A stretch of 64,000 bases of DNA from the NCBI GenBank assembly GCA_049515655.1, contig JBEKTW010000022.1, forward strand, positions 1 to 64,000. The letters are read 5' to 3'. The number at the start of each line of letters is the position of its first letter. The first letter of the stretch is position 1. Positions 62,564 to 64,000 of the stretch are shown one piece after another. The notes under the pieces were generated by a model. It was given only the letters and a program-made list of their open reading frames with translations. It did no database searches and had not been told where the DNA came from. The stretch is from JBEKTW01 sp049515655. GTDB taxonomy: Bacteria; Bacteroidota; Ignavibacteria; UBA10030; SZUA-254. The translations under genes and the position numbers were made by a program.

Positions 62564-63232
62564 GTGAATGAACTGCTTGCAAAGATTGCTGTATGTGTCG
62601 AACGGGGCAAGGTGAATGCCGCGTCCCCTTTTCCTCCCGACATGAAAGGACAGGAAGGCGCGGATGAGCTGACGAAGAGAGCTCTCGATGAAGGTTTTTC
62701 GCCTTCGGATGTTCTCACGCAAGGGCTTGTCGCGGGGATGCGAAACATCGGCGAGAAGTTCCGGAACAACGAAGTGCATGTCCCCGATATGCTCATTGCG
62801 GCGAAAGCGATGAAGACAGCGATGAAACATCTGAAGCCCTATTTTGCATCGGGGCTGGTTAAACGGAAGGGGACTTTTATTGTCGGGACAGTTGCGGGAG
62901 ACCTCCACGATATCGGGAAGAATATTGTGGCGATGATGGTCGAGGGTAACGGCTGGGAAGTAATTGACCTTGGCGTTGATGTTTCCGCTCAGAAGTTTAT
63001 CTCGGCGGTCGAGGAGCATGGCGGACGTGTCGTCGGCTTAAGTACTCTTCTTACAACGACGATGTTGAATATGGAGAAGACGGTACGGGAGATAAAAGCC
63101 AAGCACCCGCAGGTGAAGTGCATTGTCGGAGGAGCTCCACTAACAGAGGAATTTGCAGTGAAAATCGGCGCCGATGCATATTCACCCCATCCCCAGGGCG
63201 CGATAGAATTCTTGAATGGAATCATCACTTAG
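62564..63232 (+). CDS. Corrinoid (cobalamin-binding) protein
   Basis: 222 residues of the MtbC/MtmC type. The helical cap (VLTQGLVAGMRNIGEKFRNN, EVHVPDMLIAAKAM) precedes the B12-binding Rossmann fold with GDLHDIGKNIVAMM (D-x-H-x-x-G) and GLSTLLTTTM, ending IVGGAPLTEEFAVKIGADAY. It carries methyl groups between two methyltransferases. URO-D-fold candidates are encoded at 27150 and 55644. The GTG start follows AAAGGGA. Confidence 0.93.
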   Translation: MNELLAKIAVCVERGKVNAASPFPPDMKGQEGADELTKRALDEGFSPSDVLTQGLVAGMRNIGEKFRNNEVHVPDMLIAAKAMKTAMKHLKPYFASGLVKRKGTFIVGTVAGDLHDIGKNIVAMMVEGNGWEVIDLGVDVSAQKFISAVEEHGGRVVGLSTLLTTTMLNMEKTVREIKAKHPQVKCIVGGAPLTEEFAVKIGADAYSPHPQGAIEFLNGIIT

Positions 63233-63243
63233 GGGTTCACACC

Positions 63244-64000
63244 ATGATAAAACTCACACGCTTTTTTGCAATCTCCATCCCTTTGCTTTTTGCAGTCCCG
63301 TTCTTCTATGCCCAGTCGGGCAATAATCATGGCAAGAATGATGAACGGATCGCCCGCTGGCAGAACTATCGATTCGGGATGTTTATACACTGGGGACCGG
63401 TGAGTCTGAGGGGTACTGAAATCGGCTGGTCGCGCGGTGCAGGTGTCCCGATTGAAGAATACGATACGCTCTACAAGCAATTCAATCCCACAAAATTCAA
63501 CGCCGATCAATGGGTCTCGATTGCAAAGGCCGCCGGGATGAAGTACATCGTCCTCACAAGCAAGCACCACGACGGGTTCTGCTTGTGGGATACAAGATTC
63601 ACTGACTACAATATCATGAACACGCCCTTCCAACGTGACGTCATCAGAGAATTGGCGGCAGCATGCAAACGGCAGGGAATCGCATTCGGGCTGTACTATT
63701 CTATCGCCGACTGGCATCATCCTGACTATCCCCTCGGCAGTCCCGGAGGCAAGACCGAAAAACCGTCCCCGAACATGGACAGATACAATCATTACGTGAA
63801 AAGCCAGCTCGGTGAATTGGCCCGGACCTATGGTCCACTCTTAACATTCTGGTTTGATGGCGAATGGGAGCAACCATGGACAGTTGGACGCGGCGCCGAC
63901 CTGTACAAATTCGTTCGTGATCTCCAGCCTGATATTCTTGTGAACAACCGCGTCAGCAAAGCCCGGGAAGGTAGCGCCGGCACCATGTCCCAAGCGGATA
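63244..64000 (+). CDS. GH29 alpha-L-fucosidase (3' end outside the window)
   Basis: Starts at the ATG at 63244, 11 bp after the corrinoid gene, and is open to the window edge (252 codons). Signal peptide FFAISIPLLFAVPFFYAQ. GH29 motifs: WQNYRFGMFIHWGPVS, YIVLTSKHHDGFCLWDTRF, LYYSIADWHHPDYP, and the nucleophile D205 in LLTFWFDGEW. This is the form of the family with the canonical FWFDG motif, distinct from the protein at 25575 (IIWLDYSF). Co-transcription with the corrinoid protein is likely. Confidence 0.92.
   Translation, partial: MIKLTRFFAISIPLLFAVPFFYAQSGNNHGKNDERIARWQNYRFGMFIHWGPVSLRGTEIGWSRGAGVPIEEYDTLYKQFNPTKFNADQWVSIAKAAGMKYIVLTSKHHDGFCLWDTRFTDYNIMNTPFQRDVIRELAAACKRQGIAFGLYYSIADWHHPDYPLGSPGGKTEKPSPNMDRYNHYVKSQLGELARTYGPLLTFWFDGEWEQPWTVGRGADLYKFVRDLQPDILVNNRVSKAREGSAGTMSQAD

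Noticed and set aside
62321..63019. 232-codon minus-strand frame over the corrinoid gene
   Set aside because: Antisense to the B12-binding domain; no independent support.
63229..63792. 187-codon minus-strand frame over the last gene
   Set aside because: The plus strand encodes an intact GH29 start here.

Overview
The window looks like a chromosomal segment of an Ignavibacteria-type member of the Bacteroidota/Chlorobiota branch. Secreted proteins carry C-terminal type IX secretion (Por) sorting domains with the QNYPNPFNP signature. There is a hybrid two-component system of the kind that controls polysaccharide use in Bacteroidota. Glycosidases are very dense, and no SusC/SusD pair is visible. 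Taxonomy is inferred from these features only; no rRNA or tRNA gene was recognised.

Layout. 1-7450: end of a DUF4838 glycosidase-like gene, a hybrid two-component sensor (HTCS), and two small GIY-YIG nuclease genes embedded in a family of short palindromic repeats. 7591-13908: secreted sorting-domain proteins and several truncated genes. 14052-15828: a membrane SpoIIE-type phosphatase and an IS3 transposase remnant. 15916-23473: GH106-like and GH172 (DUF2961) enzymes and a papain-like peptidase. 23494-32444 (minus strand): a catabolic run transcribed GH88-like, cupin, Gfo/Idh/MocA oxidoreductase, SDR, URO-D-family protein, GH29 fucosidase, GH97. 32722-44374 (plus strand, divergent): sodium/solute symporter, TIM-barrel isomerase, six-hairpin glycosidase, oxidoreductase, beta-propeller, toroid/sandwich protein and GH38 mannosidase, the first six coupled by overlaps or very short gaps. 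This reads as degradation and import of a complex heteropolysaccharide through periplasmic hydrolases and monosaccharide symporters.

44716-53420 is the most unusual region: an apparent array of integron gene cassettes. Every gene is on the minus strand, is unrelated to its neighbours, and has an attC or attC-like palindrome at its 3' side. The site at 46729-46848 has perfect R boxes (GCCTAAC / GTTAGGC) and matching L boxes. No integrase is present in the window. Cargo includes a methyltransferase, a serine hydrolase, a 3-kb sorting-domain propeller plus lipoprotein, a small conserved protein, an HNH-like protein with a BamE-like lipoprotein, and a putative abortive-infection protein with a HEPN-like partner.

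53529-60165 returns to catabolism (DUF362, DUF6599-like, URO-D family, sugar porter, GH28). 60181-62253 resembles a further cassette, carrying a TcmP / three-Cys-motif (DUF5131) pair behind a near-consensus promoter with a palindrome in its spacer. The window ends with a corrinoid protein and the start of a second GH29 fucosidase. The corrinoid protein and two URO-D-family proteins suggest methyl-group transfer alongside sugar catabolism.
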